NCBI GenBank assembly: GCA_017441705.1
Contig: JAFRWU010000074.1
Span: 1-32,411 of the forward strand
Source of the DNA: Clostridia bacterium
Lineage (GTDB): Bacteria > Bacillota > Clostridia > Oscillospirales > QAMX01
Length of the DNA stretch: 32,411 nucleotides
Direction: 5' to 3'
The notes beneath the pieces were generated by a model. It had not been told where the DNA came from, made no database searches, and was given only the letters and a program-made list of their open reading frames with translations. Shown piece after piece: positions 15,102-22,555 of the stretch. Position 1 is the first letter of the stretch; each line of letters opens with the position of its first letter. Made by a program: the position numbers and the translations under genes.

Positions 15102-16427
15102 TCAATCCGGAGGTTCGGTCCCGGCAAAGCCGGACAGGGGATCGGCCCCGGTGATCCCGGCGAGCGCCGCGGCGATTTCCCGTGCGGTCGGCGGAAGCTC
15201 TTCCGCGCATTCGATCTTCCGCAGACACCTGCCGCTGGAACAGACCTTGATCATCTTGCGCGCCTCTCCCGGAGCGGCTTCCGGGCTCTCATCCCGGTCC
15301 GTTTCCCGCGCGAACCTTTCAAGCAGGCCGAAGAGCGCCTTTCCCTCCCGGTCGGGAAGCGGCAGGATCTTTCCTCCCGCGAAGCCGTTCCCGTCAAAAT
15401 ATCTGATCTGTATCTCCCTTGCGAACACGCGCGTGACCGCGCGTCTGAACCCTTCCGTTCCTTCCGGCTCTCCGTTTTCCCACGCGACCGTCGCGGTCGT
15501 GACAGGATGGACCGCATCGGCGCCGGGAACGTTCTTTCTCTTCTTCATCTTTACGGTATCCTCCGCTCCGTCCGTCTGTCCGTCCGTTTCGTCTTCGACG
15601 GTCCACCGGCAGACCCTCGGTCTCCGGGGGCACCGGGAACAGGGCGGAAGCTCGCCGAGGCCTTCCCGCAGGAATTTTGCGATGATCGCGTATCCGTCCT
15701 CCAGCCTGTACAGCGTCGCATCCGCGCCGCCGATCCTTTCGCGGCGGTCGATCGCCGCCATGAAAGGCGCGTAGGCCGCGCCGTCGTCGATGGGACAGGA
15801 GCCGTCCCGCCACGACCAGGTGTGGGCCATGATCTCCCGCCCGTCCGCAAGGCGCACGGGGTATCTTTCGCCCCGGAGGCGGAGACAGGGCGCTCCTTCG
15901 CAGGATTCCACCACGTGATGGAAGGTATTGCTCCCGTATCCGACGCCCAGGAGCAGACACCAGCCGCCGTCCTTCATCAGGCGGTAATACGGGGAATCGA
16001 CGCCCATCGCGGAGGTCTTCTGATGGTCCTCCGTATATCTTCCGGCGTCCTTTCCCCAGGCGGCGAAGGCGTGGGTCGGATTGACGCTCCGGAGGACTCC
16101 CGGACGGCGCCAGAAGGCGTCCGCTACGGCTCCGTTGGTCGTCGGGGTGCGGAGAACGTCGAAAATCTCCCCCTCGTCGTAGGGGGCTTCGTGGTTGAAG
16201 GAAGGCATCAGCAGCGTGCCTTCGGAGGTCAGGAGTTCGGTCAGCGCGTCGATCACCGTATCCGCCCCGCCCTCGACGTAGCCGAAGCGGCTCAGCGAGG
16301 AATGCACCAGGACCTTCATTCCCGCCCGGACGCCGAGCTTTCGAAGCCCCCGCTTCAGGTCGTCCTTCGTCACACGGGGCACGGGCTTTCCCGTCTCAGG
16401 AAAGGCCGCGGTCTTTTCTGTTTCCAT
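15102..16427 (-). CDS. AAC(3)-family N-acetyltransferase with C-terminal extension
   Basis: 441 residues; the family (Antibiotic_NAT, PF02522) is usually 260-290. Residues ~18-260 match it: VLVHSSLSRFGYVEGGADTV, TLLMPSFNHEAPYDEG, NGAVADAFWRRPGVLRSVNP with THAFAAWG after it, LLLGVGYGSNTFHHVVE. Known members acetylate the 3-amino group of aminoglycosides with acetyl-CoA, though many homologues act on other substrates. A CSRCPRRPRVC cluster (263-273) ends this part. Residues ~280-441 are an acidic-then-basic linker and ~130 residues I do not recognise, including CSSGRCLRKIEC (396-407). Last gene of an operon with an ABC exporter. Start has GGAGAGAGC upstream. True antibiotic resistance is not shown. 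Confidence 0.85.
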   Translation of the reverse strand: METEKTAAFPETGKPVPRVTKDDLKRGLRKLGVRAGMKVLVHSSLSRFGYVEGGADTVIDALTELLTSEGTLLMPSFNHEAPYDEGEIFDVLRTPTTNGAVADAFWRRPGVLRSVNPTHAFAAWGKDAGRYTEDHQKTSAMGVDSPYYRLMKDGGWCLLLGVGYGSNTFHHVVESCEGAPCLRLRGERYPVRLADGREIMAHTWSWRDGSCPIDDGAAYAPFMAAIDRRERIGGADATLYRLEDGYAIIAKFLREGLGELPPCSRCPRRPRVCRWTVEDETDGQTDGAEDTVKMKKRKNVPGADAVHPVTTATVAWENGEPEGTEGFRRAVTRVFAREIQIRYFDGNGFAGGKILPLPDREGKALFGLLERFARETDRDESPEAAPGEARKMIKVCSSGRCLRKIECAEELPPTAREIAAALAGITGADPLSGFAGTEPPD

Positions 16428-16481
16428 ATGCTCTCTCCTTCCCCTTTCCCGGCTCTCCGGACGCGCAGGATCTCCGGGTCT

Positions 16482-17138
16482 TCATTCGTGTTCCAGAACG
16501 CCTCCGCGCAGAAAGAGGCGCACGTCGGCGAGCTCCGGGAGACGCGCGTCGTGCGTCACCGCAATCACGAGCTTTCCCCGTTCGCGCGCAAGCGAAACGA
16601 GGATATCCGCGATCACCCGAGACGTCCCCCTGTCGAGGTTCGCCGTCGGCTCGTCCGCGAGAAACACCGGGTTGTCCAGCGCCATCGCCCGGGCGAACGC
16701 CACGCGCTTCTGCTCGCCGCCGGAGCATTCCGACGGGAAGTGGGAGGCAAGCTCCCCGTCGAGCTTGACCTCCTCAAGGTATTCCAGCGCCTTTTTCTTC
16801 GCCGACTCTCCGTCAAGGCCCTTGAGAAGCATCGGATAGGTCACGTTTTCCAGCACCGTCCGCCCTTCGAACAGATAGTTCGCCTGCGCCACGGCGGCGG
16901 CTGCGTTCCGCCGGTAGGAGGTCAGATCCCGGACCGGTTCCCCGTCCATGAGAAGCTCTCCCCTGGTCGGAAGGGCAAGTCCCGAAAGCAGGGTGAGAAG
17001 CGTGCTTTTGCCCGCGCCGGATTCTCCCTCGATCGTCGTGAGCTTCCCCGACGCGAAGGATTCGGTCACGTTCTGGAAGATCATCCGCTTTCCCCGGGGA
17101 TATTTGAAGGACACGCCTTTCAGTTCCAGTTTACTCAT
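16482..17138 (-). CDS. ABC transporter ATP-binding protein (MacB/LolD type)
   Basis: 218 residues. Walker [11 protein letters not shown]-loop AVAQANYL, signature CSGGEQKR, Walker B PVFLADEPTANLD and H-loop VTHD are present. Size and sequence match the ATPases paired with FtsX/MacB-like permeases. The signature begins with Cys rather than the usual Leu or Val, which is tolerated. Its ATG overlaps the end of the upstream permease gene by eight bases (ATGAGTAA), so translation is coupled. It would power the two permeases encoded upstream. Confidence 0.94.
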   Translation of the reverse strand: MSKLELKGVSFKYPRGKRMIFQNVTESFASGKLTTIEGESGAGKSTLLTLLSGLALPTRGELLMDGEPVRDLTSYRRNAAAAVAQANYLFEGRTVLENVTYPMLLKGLDGESAKKKALEYLEEVKLDGELASHFPSECSGGEQKRVAFARAMALDNPVFLADEPTANLDRGTSRVIADILVSLARERGKLVIAVTHDARLPELADVRLFLRGGVLEHE

Positions 17139-18258
17139 ATTCTTTCTCCTTCAGTAACAGAAGCGGACGGAGCGCCGTGAGGAACGCCGTGACGGCGGCG
17201 GTGAGCGCCAGAGTCCCCGCGAGATGCCATAAGGCCATGCCCCACGGCAGATGCGGTCCGAGCGGCGTCAGAAGCATCAGGAGAGAAAGGAGATATCCCG
17301 GCAGGGAAAGCGCAAAGGAGGGAAGCCAGATCCCGAGGAAGACCGCGCTTCTCCTCTCTCCGAAAAACAGCCGGACTCCGATCTCATTGCGGAGACCGAG
17401 CAGAGCGATGATCTCGATCAGATAGGCCACGGCGGGCAGGATCGTGCGGAAGAGTTTTCCGAAGAATTCCGCCGAGTCGACCGATTTTTCCAGCGGCTTC
17501 AGCATCCCGTCGATCTCCGAAGCGTTGTAGTTGACCATGACGTCCCGGTTCCGGTCCTGGGGATTCGGGGTGTTGACGATCGCCTGCAGCTTCTGTTCGA
17601 TCCCGGAAAGTTCGCGGTTGAATTCTTTTTTCAGATCGAAATGCACGTCGTTCATCCAGAAGGTCTGATTGGCAAACATGTTGTTCCAATCGAGAAGGCT
17701 GTCGAAATCTTCCTCCGGCATATACGCCTGCGAAGCGTCGGTGATCGCCGCGACCGGGATCTCGCGGGACCGTTTGGCGTTGCCGATCCCCATGGTATTC
17801 GCGTATACCGTAAGGGTTTCCCCGACCTTGACGCCGTATTTCTCCGCCGTTTCGCGCGGGAGCCAGATCCCTTCGGAAAGAGTTCCTTCGACCGCGCGGA
17901 TCCCGGCGGCCTCGGGATCGCAGGTCCAGACAACCGTCATACGTTCGCCGAATCGGTTCTCGTCCATCAGGACCGACGCGGACAGATTGCCGCATTTGAA
18001 GTTTTCAAAATACTCCATGTGCTCGATCTCCCGGAGCGCGTGCAGAGAGATCGAAAAGCCGCTGGAAAGGCTTCTTCTTCCTGCGTTGAGCAGGAAATGG
18101 ACGTCCAATTCCTCATAGACCCGGTCGATGCGGGCGCGGTTCGACGACGCGGTCCTGTCCATCCACGCCGCGGAGAGAAGGAGCAGCAGGACGGCGGCCG
18201 CGAGCGCGATCCAGGCCACGCGCCGTCTCAGGATCGGAAGAAGGTTTTCTTTTCTCAC
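17131..18258 (-). CDS. ABC transporter permease, MacB/FtsX-like
   Basis: 375 residues, starting with GTG and a GGAGG site seven bases upstream, four bases after the upstream permease stop. One membrane helix at ~13-33 (AWIALAAAVLLLLLSAAW) is followed by a ~230-residue extracytoplasmic part and three helices at ~270-295, ~310-335 and ~345-368. The four-helix plan with a large outside domain is that of MacB-type permeases, which use ATP hydrolysis to move the outer domain (mechanotransmission) and export lipids, peptides or drugs. The outer domain is unlike any I recognise. The protein ends with a basic cytoplasmic tail LLLLKEKEYE. Confidence 0.85.
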   Translation of the reverse strand: MRKENLLPILRRRVAWIALAAAVLLLLLSAAWMDRTASSNRARIDRVYEELDVHFLLNAGRRSLSSGFSISLHALREIEHMEYFENFKCGNLSASVLMDENRFGERMTVVWTCDPEAAGIRAVEGTLSEGIWLPRETAEKYGVKVGETLTVYANTMGIGNAKRSREIPVAAITDASQAYMPEEDFDSLLDWNNMFANQTFWMNDVHFDLKKEFNRELSGIEQKLQAIVNTPNPQDRNRDVMVNYNASEIDGMLKPLEKSVDSAEFFGKLFRTILPAVAYLIEIIALLGLRNEIGVRLFFGERRSAVFLGIWLPSFALSLPGYLLSLLMLLTPLGPHLPWGMALWHLAGTLALTAAVTAFLTALRPLLLLKEKEYE

Positions 18259-18261
18259 AGC

Positions 18262-19941
18262 TCAGCCTCCGAACCTCCGGCGGTCGGTGACGAGGACCGC
18301 CGCAATGACGACGAGAGCGTAAAGGACGAGTTCCGCGGCGGCAAAGAGCGCCATGCTCCCCCACGCCCCGGCGGAGAGATTTTCCGGTGCGAGGAAGGGA
18401 ACGAGCTTCGTCTTCCCGATCGCGAGTATCCCCAGCGCCGAAAGCGCGAGCGAGACGGCCGCCACGACGCCGAAGGCGCGGAAATAGAGCCCCGCAGCTT
18501 CGCGCTTTTTTGCGCCGAGACGGCGCTCCGCGATATAGTCGCTCCGCCAGAAAAGGATGAGCGATCCCGCCGCGATCAGAAGACCGACCGCCAGCGCGAT
18601 CCCCGCGGTGAGAAAGGTCGAAAGGGTCTTCGACTGCAGCTCCTCGAAATCCTTCTCCACGTCGGCGTAATCGGGACGCGCCATGACGACGCGGTATCCC
18701 GCTTTTGCGAGGAGCGTCTCCGTCTCAAAAAGATAGGATTCGTAATCGTCCTTGCGGACGGTAAAGGAAAAGAGATACGGCAGGACCGGCACATACGCGC
18801 GGTCCGCAGGGGCGGGGATCAGGATCTCGCCGAGATAGAAATAAGCGGTATCCGCGTCGATCCCCCATCCCTCGTCGTTTTTGTAGCTTCCGACGATCTC
18901 ATATTCCTCTGCGGGACCGAAATCGAGCGGTTCGCTTTCCGCAAAGATCGTCGGGACGCCGCTTCGCCCGACGGAAGCGGAACTGACGCCGTCGGCCAGG
19001 GAAAGAAGGAGCGTTTCGCCGACCCTTTTCCGGAGGACGTTCAGAAGCGAAAGCGGACACATGCAGACCTTTTTCCCCGCGTCCTTTTCGGTGAGTGCGC
19101 GGCCCGATACGACCCGCATCAGATTATTGCGCCACGGCAGGAGCATGTCGAGCGACGGGATCTCCACCACCGCGGTCATGTCGAGGATACCCTCCAGCCG
19201 CTCCGCGTAAGGTCCCAGACCGTGTTTTTCCATGATCTTCCGGGCAAATTCCTCGTCGGAAAGCGCTTCATCCCCGGGCTCTTCCCCGAAGACCTGGGTC
19301 CTTTTGAAATCCATATAGATCCCGTCGGCCGGGCTGTGCGTCTCGTGGGGCATCAACCCGAAGATGAAATACCGCTCGCCGTGGTGATAAGCGGGAGGCT
19401 CGTCCATCGGGGGAAACATCATCGTCGGGAAAACGGCGTATTCGGCGAAGGTGATTCTCACCGCATCCGGATCGCCCGCGGCGAGATAGGTGGGGCGGAA
19501 GCGGACACGGTTGGGGTATCTGGCGCTGTTGCCCACGACGTAAGGCTCGCCCGTCACGCGGCCGACGATCATGGCGTAGCTCGCGGCGTCGCCCGCCACG
19601 CAGCGCTTCCCTCCGCCGAATCTCGCCGTGTGCGTCACGGCGAATTCCACCTTCTCGACGCAGGGAGAGGCTTCGAGGATGGCGACGGCGTCCTCACCCA
19701 CGGGATCCTCGTTCCGAAAAAGGCCGGAATAGCCCGCGCCGTTTTCGCTCTCGGCGGCGCGGGTGACCGTCCCGGTATAGAAGCGGTTCTCCATGGCCTT
19801 TTCCATGGCGGCGCGGGTTCCGGTCAGCTGCAGGCCTTCGACGACCGTGAAGAGGATCACGACGAGATTCGCCAGGGAACAGAGCAGGAGCTTATAAGGC
19901 TTTCTCACAAGGAGCCGCGCGGGATGGATCTTTTTCGTCAT
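18262..19941 (-). CDS. ABC transporter permease, MacB/FtsX-like, large outer domain
   Basis: 559 residues. One helix at ~16-40 (LLLCSLANLVVILFTVVEG), then ~410 residues outside the membrane, then three helices at ~455-478, ~498-518 and ~530-550. The outer part contains the pattern AVTHTARFGGGKRC and a segment with VGETLLLSLADG typical of MacB periplasmic cores. With the 375-residue permease it likely forms an asymmetric heterodimer. First gene of the exporter operon; the ribosome site is GGGGGGAGAGAG upstream of ATGACGAAA. No clear promoter is seen in the 78 bases behind the dehydrogenase gene, so it may be read through from there. Confidence 0.82.
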   Translation of the reverse strand: MTKKIHPARLLVRKPYKLLLCSLANLVVILFTVVEGLQLTGTRAAMEKAMENRFYTGTVTRAAESENGAGYSGLFRNEDPVGEDAVAILEASPCVEKVEFAVTHTARFGGGKRCVAGDAASYAMIVGRVTGEPYVVGNSARYPNRVRFRPTYLAAGDPDAVRITFAEYAVFPTMMFPPMDEPPAYHHGERYFIFGLMPHETHSPADGIYMDFKRTQVFGEEPGDEALSDEEFARKIMEKHGLGPYAERLEGILDMTAVVEIPSLDMLLPWRNNLMRVVSGRALTEKDAGKKVCMCPLSLLNVLRKRVGETLLLSLADGVSSASVGRSGVPTIFAESEPLDFGPAEEYEIVGSYKNDEGWGIDADTAYFYLGEILIPAPADRAYVPVLPYLFSFTVRKDDYESYLFETETLLAKAGYRVVMARPDYADVEKDFEELQSKTLSTFLTAGIALAVGLLIAAGSLILFWRSDYIAERRLGAKKREAAGLYFRAFGVVAAVSLALSALGILAIGKTKLVPFLAPENLSAGAWGSMALFAAAELVLYALVVIAAVLVTDRRRFGG

Positions 19942-20019
19942 AAGCCTCTCTCCCCCCTTTCCCGGGCCGCGTCTCAGGTACGCCTTTTTTCTTATACGGT
20001 TATCCTGCCGTTCCGGGGA

Positions 20020-20982
20020 TCATTTCCCGTTCACGACGTTCTGCGGCTTGCCCGCAAGGAACGCCCTGACATTCGCAACGGCGGCGCTCGCCAGGCGCTG
20101 CCTTCCCTCCACGGCAGTCCAGGAGATGTGCGGGGTGATATAGCAGTTTTTCGCCGAAAGGAGCGGATTGTCCGGGGCGATGGGCTCGTCTCTGACCGTA
20201 TCGAGTCCCGCGGCGTAGACCTTTCCGCTGTTCAGGGCTTCGGCCAGCGCCTCCTCGTCGATCAGAGCGCCGCGGCTGTTGTTGATCAGGATGACGCCGT
20301 CCTTCATTTTGGCGATCGCCGCCCGGTCGATCATATTCTCCGTTTCGGGAAAGAGCGGGCAGTGCAGAGAGATCACGTCGGAGGAAGAGAGCAGTTCGTC
20401 CAGGGATACGTAGCGCAGCGCGCCGTTTTCGAGGCCGGGATCCTGATTTACGTCGCAGGCCAGGATCTTCATCCCGAAAGCTTCCGCGGCGCGCGCCACG
20501 ATCCGGCCGATCCTGCCCATCCCCACGATCCCCATCGTCTTGTTCTCCAGCTCGATGGAGGGATAATCCCAGAAGCACCAGTCCTCCGGTCCCGACCGTC
20601 TGCCCTTCCGGACCTCACGGTCGTGATAACCGACGTGATTCGTGATCTCCAGCAGCAGGGCGACGGCGTGCTGTCCGATCCCCTCGGAGCCGTAGGACGG
20701 CACGTTGGATACCGTGATCCCGCGCTCTCCGGCCGCCCGGACGTCCACAGTGTTGTAGCCCGTCGCGATGACCGATATCATCCTGAGCTTCCCGCATTCC
20801 CGGAGCATCTCTCCTGTGAGGCGGGTCTTGTTGAGAAGAACGATCTCCGCGTCGCGGATGTGATCCAGAGCCTCGCTCTGCGGGACCCTGTCGTTCATTT
20901 CCACGTCGCCCAGAGCAAAAAGCTCCGACCAGTCGATCTCGCCCGGGTTTTCGCGGGGCTTGTCCAATACCACGATCTTCAT
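20020..20982 (-). CDS. D-2-hydroxyacid dehydrogenase
   Basis: 320 residues from the ATG with GGAG eight bases upstream; the frame is open further up but overlaps the aldolase gene. The NAD-binding motif GIVGMGRIGR lies at 151-160. Catalytic residues of the family are in place: Arg237 in INNSRGALID, Glu266 in RDEPI and His285 in TPHISW. The PHISW version resembles glycerate/hydroxypyruvate reductases rather than D-lactate dehydrogenase. It follows the HpcH/HpaI aldolase gene by about five bases, suggesting it reduces a keto or hydroxypyruvate-like product of that aldolase; substrate not proven. No terminator is evident after it. Confidence 0.9.
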   Translation of the reverse strand: MKIVVLDKPRENPGEIDWSELFALGDVEMNDRVPQSEALDHIRDAEIVLLNKTRLTGEMLRECGKLRMISVIATGYNTVDVRAAGERGITVSNVPSYGSEGIGQHAVALLLEITNHVGYHDREVRKGRRSGPEDWCFWDYPSIELENKTMGIVGMGRIGRIVARAAEAFGMKILACDVNQDPGLENGALRYVSLDELLSSSDVISLHCPLFPETENMIDRAAIAKMKDGVILINNSRGALIDEEALAEALNSGKVYAAGLDTVRDEPIAPDNPLLSAKNCYITPHISWTAVEGRQRLASAAVANVRAFLAGKPQNVVNGK

Positions 20983-20987
20983 CGGGA

Positions 20988-21752
20988 TCACTCCATTTCC
21001 GAAAGCGCGTCGAACACCTGATTGAAGCCCCGGAGGAACAGGACGTTGTCGGTGCACGCCCAGAACACGTTGGCTCCCATTTCCAGATAGGTCCTCGCGA
21101 CGATCTCGTCGTCGCAGAAAATGCCGCAGGATTTGTTCGCCTCCGCCGAGATGTCAAAGACCCGCCGGATCGCCTTTTTCATGACCGCGCTCCCGATGTC
21201 CCGCGGCGTGCCGAGCATGATCGACATGTCGTAAGGACCGATGATGACCGCGGCGATCTCGTCTCCGTACCGTTCCAGCATCTCCGGAAGGTTGTCGATC
21301 CCCTTCTGCGATTCGATCTGAATGAAGAGGAACCGGCCCTTCTGATATTCTTCAAAGCTTTCTCCGTCGCGGAACTGACCGTGTCCGCCGCAGCCGGTCT
21401 TGCCCACCGGCGCGAAACGCATCGCGTTGACGGCGTCGGCGACCTGCTCCGCCGTTTCGGTGCGGGGAAGCATGATCCCGTCCGCGCCCAGATCGATCGC
21501 CCGGGCGATCAGATGGTATTCGTAGTTCGGCACCCGGACGAAGGACGGCAGACCGATCAGCCGGCAGACCTGCAGCGAGGGGATCATGTTTTCGTTGTTG
21601 TACACGCCGTGTTCCGCGTCGAACAGGATGAAATCCAGATCGTCGCGGTTCATCTTTTCAACCATCAGGGGACTGTTGATCACCGTCATGTTCGTGCCAA
21701 GCACCTTTTTGCGTGCAAGGAGCTTTTCCCGAAGCCGTTCGTATTTGTTCAT
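20988..21752 (-). CDS. HpcH/HpaI family aldolase
   Basis: 254 residues. DAEHG (45-49), Arg73 in FVRVPN, Glu147 in IQIES and Asp175 in GPYDMS match the His, Arg and the two acidic metal ligands of the class II pyruvate aldolases of the HpcH/HpaI family (HpaI, GarL, YfaU). These cleave 2-keto-3-deoxy acids into pyruvate and an aldehyde. GCGGHGQFRDGESFEEY replaces the usual GxRGxG...R loop, so the substrate pocket differs and the sugar acid cannot be assigned. Ribosome site GGAGG nine bases upstream. It is followed directly by the D-2-hydroxyacid dehydrogenase, a common pairing in sugar-acid catabolism. Confidence 0.9.
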   Translation of the reverse strand: MNKYERLREKLLARKKVLGTNMTVINSPLMVEKMNRDDLDFILFDAEHGVYNNENMIPSLQVCRLIGLPSFVRVPNYEYHLIARAIDLGADGIMLPRTETAEQVADAVNAMRFAPVGKTGCGGHGQFRDGESFEEYQKGRFLFIQIESQKGIDNLPEMLERYGDEIAAVIIGPYDMSIMLGTPRDIGSAVMKKAIRRVFDISAEANKSCGIFCDDEIVARTYLEMGANVFWACTDNVLFLRGFNQVFDALSEME

Positions 21753-21791
21753 CTTCCCGATCCTCCGTTTTCGTATTCTGATTCAGACTCT

Positions 21792-22520
21792 TTATCTGTA
21801 TGCGACAAGAAACTTCCGCGCCGCCGCGCGGATGACCGCGTTCCCGTTTGCGAGAAGCGGCATGCCGTGGCCCGAAAGGATCACGTCGGGGGAAAACTCC
21901 TGCGCGGCAAATTCAAAGCTCTTCCGGAGCTTCACGGGATCGTAGTCCGGGCTTCCCTTCCAGCACAGCAGGACGTGATCGTCGATCTCCCGGTCAAAGG
22001 AAAACGTGTCGCCGGTGAAAAGGACCGTTCTGCCGGGTCTGCCGCCGGTCTGCTCTCCGACGTCCTCCATCTCGAAAAAGGAGCTGCCGTCGGTGTGGCC
22101 CGGGAGCGGATAAGCCGTGAGACGGAAGTCTTCAAATGCGAACGCGCTCCTTTCGGAAAACACGGCGTCCGCTTCACAGGGCGGATAGGTCCACCCCTCC
22201 CCGTACGGGGTCCGGTCCGCCCGGAAGCCGCCTTCTCTCAGCCAGTGCGCGTCCCCTTCCGCGACGACGAGCTTCGCGCCCTTTTTCTGAAAATACGCGG
22301 CGCATCCCGCATGGTCCGCATGTCCGTGCGTGAGAAAAAGGCGCGTGACCGGGAGATCGCCCATGCCCCATCGACGGAGCGACGCCTCAATCACCTCCGC
22401 GGCGCAGGGTTCCCCGCTGTCCACAAGGGCGACGCTCTTTTCTCCGCGGATGGCGTAAACGTTGCCCAGAAGGTCGTAGTTCGCGCCGGATACGAGATAA
22501 ACCGATTTTGTGATCTGCAT
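21792..22520 (-). CDS. MBL-fold metallo-hydrolase
   Basis: 242 residues from the ATG with a strong AAGGAGG site; the much longer frame upstream overlaps the GH36 gene and is basic nonsense. The metal-binding motif HGHADH (65-70) gives the first His/Asp ligands, with later HTDGSS (about 147) and GDTFSF (about 177) and SGHG near 222. This is the glyoxalase II/lactonase-like metallo-beta-lactamase fold. Most members hydrolyse a thioester, lactone or phosphoester. Its place between the glycosidase and the aldolase suggests a lactone or a sugar-derived ester, but that is inference. Confidence 0.9.
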   Translation of the reverse strand: MQITKSVYLVSGANYDLLGNVYAIRGEKSVALVDSGEPCAAEVIEASLRRWGMGDLPVTRLFLTHGHADHAGCAAYFQKKGAKLVVAEGDAHWLREGGFRADRTPYGEGWTYPPCEADAVFSERSAFAFEDFRLTAYPLPGHTDGSSFFEMEDVGEQTGGRPGRTVLFTGDTFSFDREIDDHVLLCWKGSPDYDPVKLRKSFEFAAQEFSPDVILSGHGMPLLANGNAVIRAAARKFLVAYR

Positions 22521-22555
22521 GTTCTTCCTCCTTGCGCCGCAGCCCGGCGCGTGTT

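Noticed and set aside
15507..17180. 557-codon plus-strand open frame
   Set aside because: Antisense to the AAC(3)-like gene and the ABC ATPase, which show full motifs; no features of its own.
17251..21021. 1256-codon plus-strand open frame
   Set aside because: It is antisense to three convincing genes (two permeases and the dehydrogenase); Arg-, Gly- and His-rich composition with no domains. GC-rich third positions leave antisense frames open.
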